Part shown: piece by piece, positions 63,706 to 64,000 of the stretch | How positions within the stretch are numbered: position 1 is the stretch's first letter | How the letters are laid out: every line of letters starts with the position of its first letter | The notes under the pieces: generated by a model | What the model saw: the letters and a program-made list of their open reading frames with translations, nothing else | The model's database searches: none | Told to the model about the DNA's origin: nothing | Program-made: the position numbers and the translations under genes | Origin: Algoriphagus terrigena DSM 22685 | GTDB taxonomy: Bacteria > Bacteroidota > Bacteroidia > Cytophagales > Cyclobacteriaceae | Length of the DNA: 64,000 nt | NCBI RefSeq assembly: GCF_000429445.1 | Contig: NZ_AUBW01000014.1 | Span: 62,001 to 126,000 of the forward strand | Reading direction: 5' to 3'

Positions 63706-63779
63706 TCGGGGTGACAGGATTTGAACCTGCGACCACACGCCCCCCAGACGTGTACGCTACCGGACTGCGCCACACCCCG
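63706..63779 (-). tRNA. tRNA-Pro(GGG)
   Basis: 74 nt. Acceptor stem CGGGGTG/CACCCCG, anticodon stem CACGT/GCGTG with loop CTGGGGG giving GGG, T-arm GCAGG-TTCAAAT-CCTGT. CCA is not encoded. Its 3' end faces the integrase, as for a tRNA integration site. Confidence 0.95.
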
Positions 63780-63889
63780 ATTTGCGTTTCGAAATTACAA
63801 TTTTCAAGGATTTTTAAAAGTCTTTGCATTCTTTTTCCGAAGGTCTACTCCAAGCGCGTTGATTTCCAGTAGCATCTCTTTCGAGTCCT

Positions 63890-64000
63890 TCACTTGAATC
63901 CTAATCGCTGCTGGATGGGGTGGCCTTGAATATCGGCTGGCTGGGCAATTGACAGCAAGTTGTGCAGCACACTGCTGCGGATTTCATCAAAAGCGCTTTG
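63890..64000 (-). CDS. C-terminal end of an unknown gene (partial)
   Basis: An open frame enters from the right edge and stops at 63890-63892. The visible 36 residues end in IAQPADIQGHPIQQRLGFK. Too short to identify. It lies on the chromosome side of tRNA-Pro. Confidence 0.5.
   Translation of the reverse strand, partial: QSAFDEIRSSVLHNLLSIAQPADIQGHPIQQRLGFK

Overview
The window looks like Bacteroidota DNA, most likely a member of Cytophagales (the family level is inference). The signs are a complete CTnDOT-type conjugation operon (TraE to TraN), an RteC regulator, MobA/MobB/MobC-like mobilization genes, a Bacteroidota-type tyrosine integrase beside tRNA-Pro, a SusC/SusD pair and TAnnTTTG-type promoters. 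Most of it appears to be one integrative conjugative element (ICE). The right end lies at about 63.4-63.7 kb (integrase, then tRNA-Pro). I could not find the left attachment site, so the ICE may end in the decayed IS91-rich zone at 1.8-4.4 kb or run past the window.

Layout. 1-4.4 kb: a partial FAD/Rieske oxidoreductase, a 2OG-Fe(II) oxygenase and broken IS91 transposases. 4.4-5.1 kb: a RadC-like gene with an unusual hairpin leader. 5.4-16.6 kb: the conjugation operon on the minus strand, from RteC down to TraN and a terminator. 16.9-24.3 kb: a lanthipeptide-type module with a LytTR membrane regulator, a full-length LanB dehydratase, a LytTR response regulator and sensor kinase, one or two unannotated small peptide genes, a MauE-like protein and a small secreted peptide. 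Three copies of a 30-bp direct-repeat box sit at fixed distances from promoter-like sequences here, two of them placed identically before lanB and before a 49-codon gene. 24.3-30.7 kb: SusD, SusC and a TlpA-like protein in a convergent operon. 31.2-44.6 kb: AT-rich defence or toxin-antitoxin cargo: three tandem XRE regulators, a DUF4258/MqsA-type pair, a probable nuclease-like protein, an HNH protein, an ApeA-like HEPN protein, a proteasome-like Ntn-hydrolase and a tightly overlapping four-gene operon (double-GHKL kinase, receiver protein, unknown protein, adenine methyltransferase). 45.2-53.6 kb: ArdC-like antirestriction protein, small cargo, and the MobC/MobB/MobA mobilization set. 55.3-59.5 kb: a bacterial ubiquitin-like cassette (48-codon ORF, ComEC-type MBL hydrolase, E2-E1-JAB fusion, four-helix membrane protein). 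59.9-63.8 kb: a PD-(D/E)XK nuclease, small ICE genes, integrase and tRNA-Pro.

How it works together. The tra and mob genes would move the element, RteC and the excisionase-like HTH protein would govern excision, and RadC and ArdC are probably early-expressed establishment genes sharing one leader structure. The cargo has three systems worth testing: a two-component-controlled RiPP system with no visible cyclase, a double-GHKL/receiver/methyltransferase operon, and a ubiquitin-like conjugation cassette. Two cargo segments (the Ntn-hydrolase and the ubiquitin-like cassette) are each bracketed by a copy of the 5' end of a neighbouring gene, which suggests how cargo was inserted.
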